Assembly: GCF_025821665.1 (NCBI RefSeq)
Contig: NZ_JACKSJ010000062.1
Coordinates: 124,001-188,000, forward strand
Origin: [Mycobacterium] manitobense
GTDB lineage: Bacteria > Actinomycetota > Actinomycetes > Mycobacteriales > Mycobacteriaceae
Direction of reading: 5' to 3'
DNA length: 64,000 bases
The position numbers and the translations under genes are program-made. The notes under the pieces are model-generated. The model did no database searches. It was not told the origin of the DNA and was given only the letters and a program-made list of their open reading frames with translations. The first letter of the stretch is position 1, and every line of letters starts with the position of its first letter. This document shows, piece by piece, positions 41,023 to 50,058 of the stretch.

Positions 41023-42577
41023 CCCGCAGACGATCCCCGCGCTGCTGCGCCGACAGGCACGGCTGCGCGGGACACACCCGCTGCTGGTCTGTGACGACGA
41101 CCGGCTGACGTACGCCGAGGCCGCTGACCGGTCGGCACGGCTGAGCCGCGGCCTCATCGCGCTCGGCGCCGGCAAGGGCACCCATGTCGGCGTGCTGTAT
41201 CCGAACGGCCCCTCCTTCGTCGTCGCCGCGCTGGCCGCCGCCCGCATCGGCGCGACGGTGGTGCCGTTCTCCACCTTCGTCACGGCCCGCGAACTCGGTG
41301 ACCAACTGCGTCACAGCGACGTCTCGATCCTGCTGTCAGCAACGGCGTACCGGTCGCACGACTACCGCGAACGGCTCGCCGCGGTGTTGACCGGCGAACC
41401 CGCAGGCCGGACAACCGAACTGTTCGACCCCGCGGTGCCCAACCTGCGGCACGTGGTCTTCGGCCTGCAGTCGCTGGACACGTCCGTCGATGCGGTGGAC
41501 GACACGCTGCTCGCGGCGATGGAGGACGACGTCGACGGAAGCGATCCGCTGGCGATCGTGTACACCTCGGGGTCGACCGGCGCCCCCAAGGGCGCCGTGC
41601 ACACCCATGCCGCGCTGCTCGGCCACCAGCACAACCTCAACGCGGTCCGCCGCTACACCGCCGACGACACGCTGTTCTGCAACTCGCCGTTCTTCTGGAT
41701 CGGCGGCTTCGCCTTCGCCCTGCTGGCCACCATGGCCGCAGGCGCCACCCTGGTGTGCTCCAACGCCGAGGACGCCGGCGTCACCCTCGACCTGCTCGAA
41801 CGCGAATCACCCACGCTGACCAACGGTTTCGCCGCCGGAATCGCCCACCTGGCGCGGCATCCGAGCTTCGCCGGCCGCAATCTGTCGGCGCTGCGCCGGG
41901 GCAACCTCTACCCGATCATGGCACCCGAGGTGCGGCCCGCCGACCCAGAACTGCGCCACAACATGCTCGGGATGACCGAGGCCGGCGGCGTGGTGCTGCT
42001 CAGCGACGACGACACCGACCAACCGGAACACCGCCGCGGTTCGTTCGGCAGGCCGGCGCCCGGATTCGACATCCAGGTGGTCGATCCCGGCACCGCCGCT
42101 GCCGTCGGGACCGGCGAACCCGGCGAGCTGTGGATCCGCGGGCCCTACCTGATGCAGCACTACCATCGCCGCAGCCGGGAGGACAGTTTCGAACCCGACG
42201 GCTGGTTCCGCACCGGCGACCTGGTGCGCACCGACGCCGACGGATTCGTCTACTACCTCGGCCGGCTCGGGTCGATGATCAAGACCGCGGGTGCCAACGT
42301 CGCTCCCGCCGAGGTCGAGCGGGCCATCGCCAGGGTCACCGGTGTGCCCGCGCACGTGATCGGCATCCCCGATGCCGACCGTGGCCAGCTCGTCGCCGCC
42401 GTGCTCACCCCCGACCCCGGTGTCGAGGTCGACGAGACCGGCCTCGCGCGCCGCCTGACCGCCGAACTCTCCAGCTACAAGATCCCGCGCCGGGTCGTGG
42501 TGCTGCCCCGCGGTGAGGTGCCGCTGCTGCCGAGCGGCAAGGTCGACGTCGGCGGCCTTGCGGAGTTCTTCCGATGA
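41012..42577 (+). CDS. Adenylate-forming CoA ligase (second of three)
   Basis: A 521-residue ANL ligase. P-loop YTSGSTGAPKGAVHTH, A5 region GMTEAGG, the WFRTGDLVRTDADGF hinge region, and catalytic Lys in LPSGKVDV are present. The substrate-pocket segment CNSPFFWIGGFAFAL differs from FadD19-type ligases and resembles the third enzyme in the row (PMPFFWVGGFGSG), so these two form a sub-pair. ATG at 41012 starts 11 bases inside the end of the previous gene; the stop overlaps the next ATG (ATGA). Acyl-CoA synthesis of a medium-size, perhaps cyclic, acid is likely. Confidence 0.9.
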   Translation: MPVDPQTIPALLRRQARLRGTHPLLVCDDDRLTYAEAADRSARLSRGLIALGAGKGTHVGVLYPNGPSFVVAALAAARIGATVVPFSTFVTARELGDQLRHSDVSILLSATAYRSHDYRERLAAVLTGEPAGRTTELFDPAVPNLRHVVFGLQSLDTSVDAVDDTLLAAMEDDVDGSDPLAIVYTSGSTGAPKGAVHTHAALLGHQHNLNAVRRYTADDTLFCNSPFFWIGGFAFALLATMAAGATLVCSNAEDAGVTLDLLERESPTLTNGFAAGIAHLARHPSFAGRNLSALRRGNLYPIMAPEVRPADPELRHNMLGMTEAGGVVLLSDDDTDQPEHRRGSFGRPAPGFDIQVVDPGTAAAVGTGEPGELWIRGPYLMQHYHRRSREDSFEPDGWFRTGDLVRTDADGFVYYLGRLGSMIKTAGANVAPAEVERAIARVTGVPAHVIGIPDADRGQLVAAVLTPDPGVEVDETGLARRLTAELSSYKIPRRVVVLPRGEVPLLPSGKVDVGGLAEFFR

Positions 42578-44136
42578 CACGGACGACCGACCGCGTGCTG
42601 CGCGGCCACGCAACCGACCACCCCGACAGGCCTGCGGTGATCGACCCGACCAGCCGCCTCACCTACGCCGAACTCGATTCTGAGACAGCTGAACTCGCGG
42701 CGGAGCTGATTCTCGCCGGTGTCACCAAGGGCACCCGGGTCGGGCTGATCATGCCCAACAGTGCCCGGTGGGTCGTCGTCGCGACGGCACTCACCCGGGT
42801 GGGAGCTGTCCTCGTACCGTTGAGCACGCTGCTGAGCGCTACTGAACTCCTCGCCCAGCTGCGCACCGCAGCCGTTCGGTTCCTCCTCACGGTCGAAGAG
42901 TTCCGCGGCCATCGCTACCTGGACGGGCTGCGCGCGGCGGCCGGGCTGCCGGACGACGTCGGCGGGCCACTGCGATCACCGGAACTGCCCGCGCTGCGCA
43001 GGATCTGGATCATCGACCGGCTCCGCGACGCGGTCGGCGACGCAACGGGGCGCACGCAGAGCATGGTGGCGGCGATGGCCGATGCCGTCGAGCCGAGCGA
43101 CCCGCTGGTGATCCTGTTCACCTCCGGCAGCAGCGGCGCGCCGAAGGCGGTGATCCACTCGCACGGCAACGCGCTTGCCGCCGCGCGCTCCGGGCTGACC
43201 GCCAGGTGCATCGGCGCCGACACCCGGCTCTACCTGCCGATGCCGTTCTTCTGGGTGGGCGGATTCGGCAGCGGCGTCATCTCGGCGCTGGTCGCCGGCG
43301 CCACCCTGGTGACCGAGCAGATCCCCCGCCCCGAAACGACGGTGGCGCTGTTGGAGCGCGAGCGCGTCACACTCTTTCGCGGTTGGCCCGAGCAGGCGGA
43401 GGCACTGGCGCGGGCGTCGGCGGCGGGACAGGCGGACCTCTCGGCGCTGCGGCCGGGCAGCCTGGAGGCGCTGCTGGCGCCGGAGCTTCGTGCCGAGCCG
43501 GGTGCCCGTGCCCGGCTGTTCGGCATGACCGAATCCTTCGGCCCCTACAGCGGATATCCGGCCGACACGGACATGCCCCGTCCGCAATGGGGCAGCTGCG
43601 GACGGCCGTTCGACGGGATGACGGTGCGCATCGCCGACCCGTCGACCGGTGCGGCGGTCCCGGACGGGACAACGGGCGTGATCCAGATCCGCGGGCCGCA
43701 CATCATGCGGGGCATGTGCCGGCGCAGCCGCGAAGAGCTGTTCACCTCCGACGGCTGGTATTCCACCGGCGATCTCGGCCACCTCGACGACGCCGGCTTC
43801 CTCTTCTACCACGGTCGCGTCGACGACATGTTCAAGGTCAGCGGCGCCATCGTCTACCCCGCAGAGGTCGAACGGGCCCTGCGCGCCGTCGACGGCGTGC
43901 AGCTCGCGGTGGTCACCAACGTGCTCGACGACCGCGTCGGGGCCGCCGTGGTGTGCGACCCCGCAACGATGACCGTCGGGCGACTCACCGCGGCGGTCCG
44001 GAAGTCGTTGAGTGCGTTCAAGATGCCGACGGTGTGGGTGTTGCTGGACTCCGACGACGCGGTCCCGCGACTGGCCTCGGGCAAGGTCGACGTGCGCGGA
44101 CTACGAACGCTCCTGGAAAGTGAGGCGGACACATGA
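42574..44136 (+). CDS. Adenylate-forming CoA ligase (third of three)
   Basis: A 520-residue ANL ligase. P-loop FTSGSSGAPKAVIHSHG, A5 GMTESFGPYSG, the YSTGDLGHLDDAGF hinge, and the C-terminal Lys in RLASGKVDV are all intact. It pairs with the preceding ligase in sequence pattern, including LMQHYHRRSRED/IMRGMCRRSREE in the same place, so a local duplication followed by divergence is likely. ATG at 42574 overlaps the previous stop (ATGA) and its own stop overlaps the alcohol dehydrogenase ATG (44133). The operon therefore reads as continuous, translationally coupled genes. Confidence 0.9.
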   Translation: MTRTTDRVLRGHATDHPDRPAVIDPTSRLTYAELDSETAELAAELILAGVTKGTRVGLIMPNSARWVVVATALTRVGAVLVPLSTLLSATELLAQLRTAAVRFLLTVEEFRGHRYLDGLRAAAGLPDDVGGPLRSPELPALRRIWIIDRLRDAVGDATGRTQSMVAAMADAVEPSDPLVILFTSGSSGAPKAVIHSHGNALAAARSGLTARCIGADTRLYLPMPFFWVGGFGSGVISALVAGATLVTEQIPRPETTVALLERERVTLFRGWPEQAEALARASAAGQADLSALRPGSLEALLAPELRAEPGARARLFGMTESFGPYSGYPADTDMPRPQWGSCGRPFDGMTVRIADPSTGAAVPDGTTGVIQIRGPHIMRGMCRRSREELFTSDGWYSTGDLGHLDDAGFLFYHGRVDDMFKVSGAIVYPAEVERALRAVDGVQLAVVTNVLDDRVGAAVVCDPATMTVGRLTAAVRKSLSAFKMPTVWVLLDSDDAVPRLASGKVDVRGLRTLLESEADT

Positions 44137-45260
44137 GAACCAAGGGCGCACTGCTGTGGGACTTCCACCAGCCCTGGTCGGTCGAGGAGATCGACATCGG
44201 TGACCCCCGTGCGGGTGAGGTGAAGGTCCGGCTGGAGACCGCCGGCCTGTGCCACTCCGATCACCACCTCGTCACCGGCGACATCCCGGCGGCGGGCTTT
44301 CCGATCCTCGGCGGGCACGAAGGCGCCGGCGTGGTCATCGAAATCGGACCGGGGGTGCACGATCTCGACGTAGGCGACCACGTGGTGATGTCATTCATCC
44401 CGTCTTGCGGCACGTGTCCGCCGTGCCGGAGCGGACTGCGCAACCTGTGCGATCTCGGGGCCGGCCTGCTGTCGGGGGCCTCGGTGTCCGACGGCACCTT
44501 CCGCATCCAGGCGGGCGGGACGGACGTGACCGCGATGTCGCTGCTCGGCACCTTCGCGCCCTACGTCGTGGTGCACCGGAGCTCGGTGGTTCCCATCGAT
44601 CCCGCGATACCGTTCGAGGTGGCCTGCCTGGTCGGCTGCGGCGTGACGACGGGCTACGGCTCGGCGGTCCACACCGCCGAGGTGCGGCCGGGCGAGGACG
44701 TGGCGATCGTCGGTGTCGGTGGTGTGGGAACGGCGGCGCTGCAGGCCACGGCCCTGTCGGGTGCACGCAGGATCTTCGCGGTGGACCCGGTGGAGTGGAA
44801 GCGGGACCAGGCGCGGCGCTTCGGCGCCACGCACACCTATCCGGACCTGGTGTCCGCGGCCACCGGCATCGCCGAGGCGACCGAAGGGGTGATGTGCCGC
44901 AAGGTGATCGTCACCGTCGGACGCGCCGAGGGCGCAGACGTCGGCTCGTGGCTCGCGCTCACGGCGAAGGCAGGCACCTGCGTGGTCACCGCGATGGGCA
45001 ACGTGCTGGCGAACGACGTCACGATGAACGTCGCACTCCTCACCCTGCTGCAGAAGAGCCTGCGCGGCAGCATCTTCGGCGGGGCCAACCCGCAGCACGA
45101 CATCCCGGAGGTGCTCGCCCTCTACCGCGCGGGCCGCCTGGACCTCGACGGGATGGTCACCCGCGAGTACGCGCTCGAACAGATCAACGAGGGCTACCGC
45201 GACATGCTCGAGGGCCGCAACATCCGCGGCGTCATCCGGTTCACCGATGCGGACTGGTGA
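44133..45260 (+). CDS. Zinc-dependent (NDMA-type) alcohol dehydrogenase
   Basis: A 375-residue medium-chain dehydrogenase. Catalytic zinc ligands are in GLCHSDHH and GGHEGAG. Structural zinc cysteines are in CGTCPPCRSGLRNLC. The NAD fold is GVGGVGTAALQA. The pattern (DFHQPWSVEEIDIGDP, LVGCGVTTGYGSAV) is that of actinobacterial NDMA-dependent alcohol dehydrogenases such as AdhD. Those hold their nicotinamide tightly and depend on mycofactocin for re-oxidation. It is the last gene of the forward operon, overlapping the third ligase (ATGA), and ends 10 bp from the converging secreted-protein gene. It would oxidise a primary alcohol to the aldehyde for one of the aldehyde dehydrogenases. Confidence 0.9.
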   Translation: MRTKGALLWDFHQPWSVEEIDIGDPRAGEVKVRLETAGLCHSDHHLVTGDIPAAGFPILGGHEGAGVVIEIGPGVHDLDVGDHVVMSFIPSCGTCPPCRSGLRNLCDLGAGLLSGASVSDGTFRIQAGGTDVTAMSLLGTFAPYVVVHRSSVVPIDPAIPFEVACLVGCGVTTGYGSAVHTAEVRPGEDVAIVGVGGVGTAALQATALSGARRIFAVDPVEWKRDQARRFGATHTYPDLVSAATGIAEATEGVMCRKVIVTVGRAEGADVGSWLALTAKAGTCVVTAMGNVLANDVTMNVALLTLLQKSLRGSIFGGANPQHDIPEVLALYRAGRLDLDGMVTREYALEQINEGYRDMLEGRNIRGVIRFTDADW

Positions 45261-45269
45261 CGCGCAGCT

Positions 45270-45668
45270 TCAGGGAGCGGCGTGCGGCACCGGCCCGAGG
45301 ACGCCCGGCGGGCACGGCGAGGGAAGGAACAGGCCGTAGCACCAGCCGGGCGGGATGGGCGGCGGCGGCTTGAATCCCATGCCGGGAGGCGGCCCGGGCG
45401 GATTCGGTCCGTCCCAGATGTTCTTCGCGACGTTGCCCTGTCCGCTGTAGACGAACCAGTACTCGTGGCAGATGCTCTCGTCCCAGCGCACCGGGTTGTA
45501 CTTCTTGTTGCCGGTCTCCACCGGCGGGTCCCCCGGGCACCACTGGTGCGGGCCGCCGGGAGGCGTCTGCGCCTGCGCGACACCGGCGGACAGTCCGAGA
45601 CCGGTGGCGGCAAGGGAGGCGGACATCAGTGCGCCGGCGATGAGCCGCTTCCGGTGATGAGTCGTCAT
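45270..45668 (-). CDS. Secreted proline-rich small protein
   Basis: A 132-residue protein with a clear Sec signal peptide: HHRKRLIAG, then a hydrophobic ALMSASLAATGLGLSAGVA, and a cleavage site AQAQ at about residue 34. The mature part is Pro/Gly-rich with four Cys (WCPGD, SICHEY, GWCYG, SPCPPG), likely two disulfides. It resembles small exported proteins common in mycobacteria. No enzymatic motif is visible. ATG at 45668. It stands alone between the converging dehydrogenase operon and the CaiB operon, so its link to the catabolic genes is only positional. A cell-wall or envelope role is possible. Confidence 0.8.
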   Translation of the reverse strand: MTTHHRKRLIAGALMSASLAATGLGLSAGVAQAQTPPGGPHQWCPGDPPVETGNKKYNPVRWDESICHEYWFVYSGQGNVAKNIWDGPNPPGPPPGMGFKPPPPIPPGWCYGLFLPSPCPPGVLGPVPHAAP

Positions 45669-45786
45669 GTCGCTTCTCTCTCGTCGTGCGCCGGCTACCG
45701 ATCCCCACCGCTGATCTGAGAGTGTTGCACTGCCCGCGTGAGTCCGTCAGCGGTTTGCGAGACCCGCGCTCACCGGCGCAGAGCCG

Positions 45787-46974
45787 TCACACGATCTCTC
45801 GGCGCCGCAGGTCGGTGATGTCCGCAGCGCTGTAACCGATCTCGCCGAGTACCTCGTCGGTGTGCTCTCCGAGCAGCGGGGCCCGCCTGCGGATCGTGCC
45901 GGGCGTCGCGGACATCCGGAACGGTGTGTCGAGGATCGGCACGTCGCGCGCTGCGCCGGGGAACGGGATGTGCTGCAGGTAGCCCATCGCTTCGACGTGC
46001 GGGTCGTCGAGCACGTCCTGAGTCGAGTGCAGGGGCGCTGCGGGGAGTTTCGCGGATTCCAATAACGAAAGCACCTCGGCCTTCGTCTTGTCCGCGCACC
46101 ACGCCGACATCAGGTCGTTGAGGACGTCGCCGTGTTTCCACCGCTTGTCGTCGTCGGCGAACCGCGGATCGTCGAACAGGTCCTCCCGGCCCATCAGCCG
46201 GCACCACCGCTTGAACATCGGCTGCCCGGCCACCTGCAGCAGCACCCAGCCGTCGTCGGCGGTCCGGTACAGGTCGCACGGCGCCACCGACGCCCCCTGG
46301 TTGCCCATCCGGGGCTTGTCGGTGCCCAGCAGTTCACGTTCGATCAGGAACGCGTTGGACAGCATCATGGCGGTCGGCAGCAGCGCGCCCTCCACGTGTT
46401 GGCCCTGCCCCGTGCGCTCGCGGTGGTACAGCGCCATCATCACGCCGATGGTCAGGGTCAGCGCCGTGCCGAAGTCGGCGTAGGGCACGACGGTCCGGAT
46501 GGGCATGTCGGGCAGTCCCTGCCGGAACACCGCTCCCGACATCACCTGTCCGGCGCCGTCGAAACCGATGCGGTCGCTGTAGGGACCGCCCTCGCCGTAG
46601 GCGGTGGCGCTGGCCAGGATGATGTCGGGCCGGACGGCGCGCAGCGTCTCGTAGTCCAGCCCGTTGGCCCGCATGCCCGCCGCGGGCATGTTCGCGACCA
46701 CGATGTCGGCGTCCGCCACCAGCGTGCGGGTGATCTGCGCGCCGGCGTCGGTGGTGGTGTCCAGCGTCAGCGAGCGTTTGTTGCGGTTGCACTGCAGGAA
46801 GGTGCCACCCTCACCGCTCTCGGTGACCGCCTGCACCCAACGGTCCTCACCGCCTTCGCGTTTCTCGATACGGATGACGTCGGCGCCCATGTCGGCCAGC
46901 AGTGCGCTGCACCACGGCGCGGCGATGAACCGGCCGAAGTCGAGCACCCGCACACCGTCGAGGACACCCATCAC
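45787..46974 (-). CDS. CaiB/BaiF-family CoA transferase
   Basis: A 395-residue class III CoA transferase. It has the N-terminal GVRVLDFGRFIAAPWC, RIEKREGGEDRW, GADVI, the long helix QVMSGAVFRQG, the likely catalytic Asp in VPYADFGTAL, and the RTGQGQHVEGAL strand. It moves CoA from one acyl-CoA to a free acid without ATP, as for carnitine, bile-acid or 2-methylacyl substrates (Mcr is a relative). ATG at 46974 lies seven bases after the GntR stop. It is last in the reverse operon SDR-thiolase-acyl-CoA dehydrogenase-GntR-CaiB, where it could recycle CoA onto the incoming acid. Confidence 0.9.
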   Translation of the reverse strand: MMGVLDGVRVLDFGRFIAAPWCSALLADMGADVIRIEKREGGEDRWVQAVTESGEGGTFLQCNRNKRSLTLDTTTDAGAQITRTLVADADIVVANMPAAGMRANGLDYETLRAVRPDIILASATAYGEGGPYSDRIGFDGAGQVMSGAVFRQGLPDMPIRTVVPYADFGTALTLTIGVMMALYHRERTGQGQHVEGALLPTAMMLSNAFLIERELLGTDKPRMGNQGASVAPCDLYRTADDGWVLLQVAGQPMFKRWCRLMGREDLFDDPRFADDDKRWKHGDVLNDLMSAWCADKTKAEVLSLLESAKLPAAPLHSTQDVLDDPHVEAMGYLQHIPFPGAARDVPILDTPFRMSATPGTIRRRAPLLGEHTDEVLGEIGYSAADITDLRRREIV

Positions 46975-46981
46975 GCGCCCT

Positions 46982-47650
46982 TCACCGGACCACGCCGCGG
47001 GTGAGCAGGTGAGCGATCAGCGGCTCCGCGCCTGCCGCGAGATGTTCCGACATCACCTCGCGCGCCATCGATTCGTCGTGCGCCGCCAGCGCGGCCAACA
47101 GCCTGCGGTGGTGGTCGGTGGACTGGGCGGGCCAACCGGCGATCGTCGGGAACACCGACTCCGGTGCGTATCTGGTGATCAGCGACATCAGCTGCGCCAG
47201 CTTAGGCGAGTCCGCGGCGACATTGATGGCCCGGTGGAAATCGTGGTTCAGCCGCGTCGCGGCCTCGTCGTCGTCGCGGGCGTAGGCGGCCTCCAGCGCC
47301 TCCTGGATGGCGGCCAGCTCGCGGACCTGTTCGTCGGTGACGGCGCCGGCCGCCCGCGCGGCGAGTTCACCTCCGACGTGGGCCTGCAGGTTGGCCACGT
47401 CGGCGATGTCGCGGCTGGTGACCGGCAGCACCACGAACCCCCGGCGCGGCTGCTGGTCGAGCAGGCCCTCGGCGCGCAGCGCGAACAGTGCCTCGCGGAC
47501 CGGAGTGACACTGATGCCGAGTTCGACGGCGAGCTGGTCGAGCCGGATGTACTCCCCCGCCGGGTAACTGCCGTCGAAGATCCGCCTGCGCACCAGCCGG
47601 GCGACATCCTCCGAGAGTTGAGGCCGCGCAGCGAAATCCGGGACGGTCAT
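46982..47650 (-). CDS. GntR-family (FadR/FCD-type) transcriptional regulator
   Basis: A 222-residue regulator. The winged helix is IRLDQLAVELGISVTPVREALFALRAEG (key recognition residues SVTPVREALFAL). The FCD ligand domain carries metal-type His residues in NHDFHRAINVA and STDHHRRLLAAL. ATG at 47650 lies three bases after the acyl-CoA dehydrogenase stop. It is embedded inside a catabolic operon, so it probably reports on an acid or CoA ester made there. No clear FadR-type palindrome is visible in the tight gaps around it; its target could be the promoter in front of the SDR at 50798. Confidence 0.92.
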   Translation of the reverse strand: MTVPDFAARPQLSEDVARLVRRRIFDGSYPAGEYIRLDQLAVELGISVTPVREALFALRAEGLLDQQPRRGFVVLPVTSRDIADVANLQAHVGGELAARAAGAVTDEQVRELAAIQEALEAAYARDDDEAATRLNHDFHRAINVAADSPKLAQLMSLITRYAPESVFPTIAGWPAQSTDHHRRLLAALAAHDESMAREVMSEHLAAGAEPLIAHLLTRGVVR

Positions 47651-47653
47651 CGG

Positions 47654-48847
47654 TCAGACCCGGTAATCGGCCAGCAGGCGCTTGCTGATGATGTTCTTCT
47701 GGATCTCGCTGGTGCCCTCGCCGATGAGCAGGAACGGCGCATCGCGCATCAGCCGTTCGATCTCGTACTCCTTGGAGTAGCCGTAGCCGCCGTGGATCCG
47801 GAAACTCTGCTGGGTGACCTCCGAGCACACCTCGCTGGCGAAGTACTTGGCCATCCCCGCCGCGACGTCGTTGCGCTCGCCGGAGTCCTTGAGCCGGGCG
47901 GCGTTGACCATCATCAGATGCGCGGCTTCCACCTTCGTGGCCATCTCGGCGAGCTGGAAGGCGATCGCCTGGTGCTCGGCGATCGGCTTGCCGAACGTCT
48001 GGCGCTGCTGTGCGTACCGGACGGCCAGCTCGAAGGCCCGCACACCCACACCGCACGCCCTGGCCGACACGTTCACCCGGCCGACCTCGACGCCGTCCAT
48101 CATCTGGAAGAAACCCTGCCCGGGCGCCTCCCCCAGCACGGTGTCCGCGGCAGCCTGGTAGCCGTCGAAGATCATCTCGGTGGTGTCGATTCCCTTGTAC
48201 CCGAGCTTGTCGAGCTTGCCGGGGATCAGCAGCCCCGGTGCGACCTCGCCGAAGCCGGCCGGCTTCTCGACCAGGAACGCGGTCAGGTTGCGGTGCGGCT
48301 TGTCGGCGCCCTCGTCGGTGCGCACCAGGGCGGCCACCAGGGTCGAGCTCCCGCCGTTGGTGAGCCACATCTTCTGCCCGTCGATCGTGTATCCGCCGTC
48401 GCCGTTGCGCCGGGCACGGGTGCGGATGGCGGCGACGTCGGAGCCGAGTTCGGGCTCGGACATCGAGAACGCGCCGCGCGTCTCGCCGGTGGCCATCCGC
48501 GGCAGGAAGTGCCGCTTCTGGTCGTCGGTGCCGTGCTGGCGGATCATGTACGCCACGATGAAGTGGGTGTTGATCACCCCCGACACGCTCATCCACCCGC
48601 GCGCCAGCTCCTCCACGCACAACGCGTAGGTGAGCAGCGACTCGCCAAGGCCGCCGTACTCCTCCGGGATCATCAGCCCGAACAGACCCATCTCCCGCAT
48701 GGCGTCGACGATCGCCTGCGGGTAGGTGTCGGCGTGTTCGAGTTCCTGTGCGGTCGGGATCACCTCTTTGTCCACGAATTGCCGCACGGTGGCGAGGATC
48801 TCGGTCTGGAACTCGCTGAGCCCCAGCGTCTGCGCGAGTCTGGTCAT
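47654..48847 (-). CDS. Acyl-CoA dehydrogenase
   Basis: A 397-residue enzyme with all canonical parts: MIPEEYGGLG, FSMSEPELGSDVAA, DGQKMWLTNGGSS, RKQTFGK-type segment (RQTFGKPIAEHQAI), and IGEGTSEIQKNI, which keeps the catalytic Glu seen in short/medium-chain enzymes. It is therefore a stand-alone active dehydrogenase, in contrast to the pair at 25023-27289. ATG at 48847 overlaps the thiolase stop (ATGA). FAD-bound, it introduces the alpha-beta double bond and passes electrons to ETF. It shares an operon with thiolase, SDR, GntR and the CoA transferase. Confidence 0.93.
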   Translation of the reverse strand: MTRLAQTLGLSEFQTEILATVRQFVDKEVIPTAQELEHADTYPQAIVDAMREMGLFGLMIPEEYGGLGESLLTYALCVEELARGWMSVSGVINTHFIVAYMIRQHGTDDQKRHFLPRMATGETRGAFSMSEPELGSDVAAIRTRARRNGDGGYTIDGQKMWLTNGGSSTLVAALVRTDEGADKPHRNLTAFLVEKPAGFGEVAPGLLIPGKLDKLGYKGIDTTEMIFDGYQAAADTVLGEAPGQGFFQMMDGVEVGRVNVSARACGVGVRAFELAVRYAQQRQTFGKPIAEHQAIAFQLAEMATKVEAAHLMMVNAARLKDSGERNDVAAGMAKYFASEVCSEVTQQSFRIHGGYGYSKEYEIERLMRDAPFLLIGEGTSEIQKNIISKRLLADYRV

Positions 48848-50058
48848 GCGCCCACCCTCTCGAACACGGCCGCGAGCCCCTGGCCGCCGCCGATACACAT
48901 GGTCTCCAGGCCGTAGCGCCCGCCCCGGCGGTGCAGTTCGCGCGCCAGTGTCGCCAGCATCCGTCCCCCGGTCGCTCCCACCGGGTGGCCGAGCGAGATC
49001 CCCGAGCCGTGCACGTTCGTGCGCTCCAGATCGGCGGATGAGAATCCCCACTCGCGGGTGCAGGCCAGCGCCTGCGCAGCGAACGCCTCGTTCAGTTCGA
49101 CGAGATCCATGTCGGCGAGGCCGAGTCCGGCCCTGGCCAGTGCGGCCTCGGTGGCGGGAACCGGGCCGATGCCCATCTCCTCGGGCGGCACGCCGGCGAC
49201 GGCCCAGGACACCATCCGGACCAGCGGCGTGAGCCCGAGGTCGGCCGCCCGCTCCGCCGTGGTCACCAGGCACATCGCCGCGGCGTCGTTCTGCCCGCTC
49301 GAATTCCCGGCCGTCACAGTGGCTTCCGGGTCGGTCCTGCCGAGCACGGGCTTGAGTTTCGACAGCGACTCCATCGAGGTGTCGGCGCGCGGGTGCTCGT
49401 CGGTGTCGACCACCTCCGTCCCACTGCGCGTCGACACCGTGACCGGGACGATCGTCTCGGCCAGCAGCCCGTCGGTCTGCGCCCCGACGGCACGCCGGTG
49501 CGACAACACGGCCAGTTCGTCCTGCTCCTCGCGCGGTATCGAGTACCGGCGGCGCAGGTTCTCGGCGGTCTCCAGCATGCCGCCGGGCACGGGATGGTTC
49601 CTGCCGCCTGCGGTCGTCCTGCCGCGCGCGAGCGCATCGTGGACCGTGATGCCGCCGCGGGCGCCACCCCATCGCATGTCGGTGGAGTGGAACACCACGT
49701 TGCTCATGGACTCGGCGCCACCGGCGACGACGAGATCGTTGTGGCCGCCCGCCACCTGCATGCACGCCTGGATCACCGCCTGCAAACCGGATCCGCAGCG
49801 GCGGTCGATCTGCATACCGGGCACCGACACCGGCAGTCCCGCGTCCAGCGCGATCACCCGCCCGATCGCCGGGGCCTCCATGCTCGGATAGCAGTGCCCC
49901 ACGATCACGTCCTCGACCGCGTCGGGAGCCACACCGGTCCGCTGGAGCAGTCCCTGAAGTGCGGCGACGCCGAGGTCGACCGCGGTGAGCGACGTCAGCG
50001 ATCCGTGATAGCGCCCGATCGGCGTGCGCACGGGTTCGCAGATGACCGCCTCACGCAT
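48844..50058 (-). CDS. Acetyl-CoA acetyltransferase / thiolase (FadA-type)
   Basis: A 404-residue thiolase. The nucleophile is in QIDRRCGSGLQAV, the ELNEAFAAQALA segment follows, the His motif is SLGHPVGATGGRM, and the second catalytic Cys is in ETMCIGGGQGLAAVF. All active residues are intact. ATG at 50058 (GTG 50061 is in frame) overlaps the SDR stop, and its own stop overlaps the dehydrogenase ATG (ATGA). With the SDR (a likely 3-hydroxyacyl-CoA dehydrogenase) and the acyl-CoA dehydrogenase it forms most of a beta-oxidation turn. It is only loosely similar to the thiolase at 33983, so they probably take different chain lengths or branches. Confidence 0.93.
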   Translation of the reverse strand: MREAVICEPVRTPIGRYHGSLTSLTAVDLGVAALQGLLQRTGVAPDAVEDVIVGHCYPSMEAPAIGRVIALDAGLPVSVPGMQIDRRCGSGLQAVIQACMQVAGGHNDLVVAGGAESMSNVVFHSTDMRWGGARGGITVHDALARGRTTAGGRNHPVPGGMLETAENLRRRYSIPREEQDELAVLSHRRAVGAQTDGLLAETIVPVTVSTRSGTEVVDTDEHPRADTSMESLSKLKPVLGRTDPEATVTAGNSSGQNDAAAMCLVTTAERAADLGLTPLVRMVSWAVAGVPPEEMGIGPVPATEAALARAGLGLADMDLVELNEAFAAQALACTREWGFSSADLERTNVHGSGISLGHPVGATGGRMLATLARELHRRGGRYGLETMCIGGGQGLAAVFERVGA

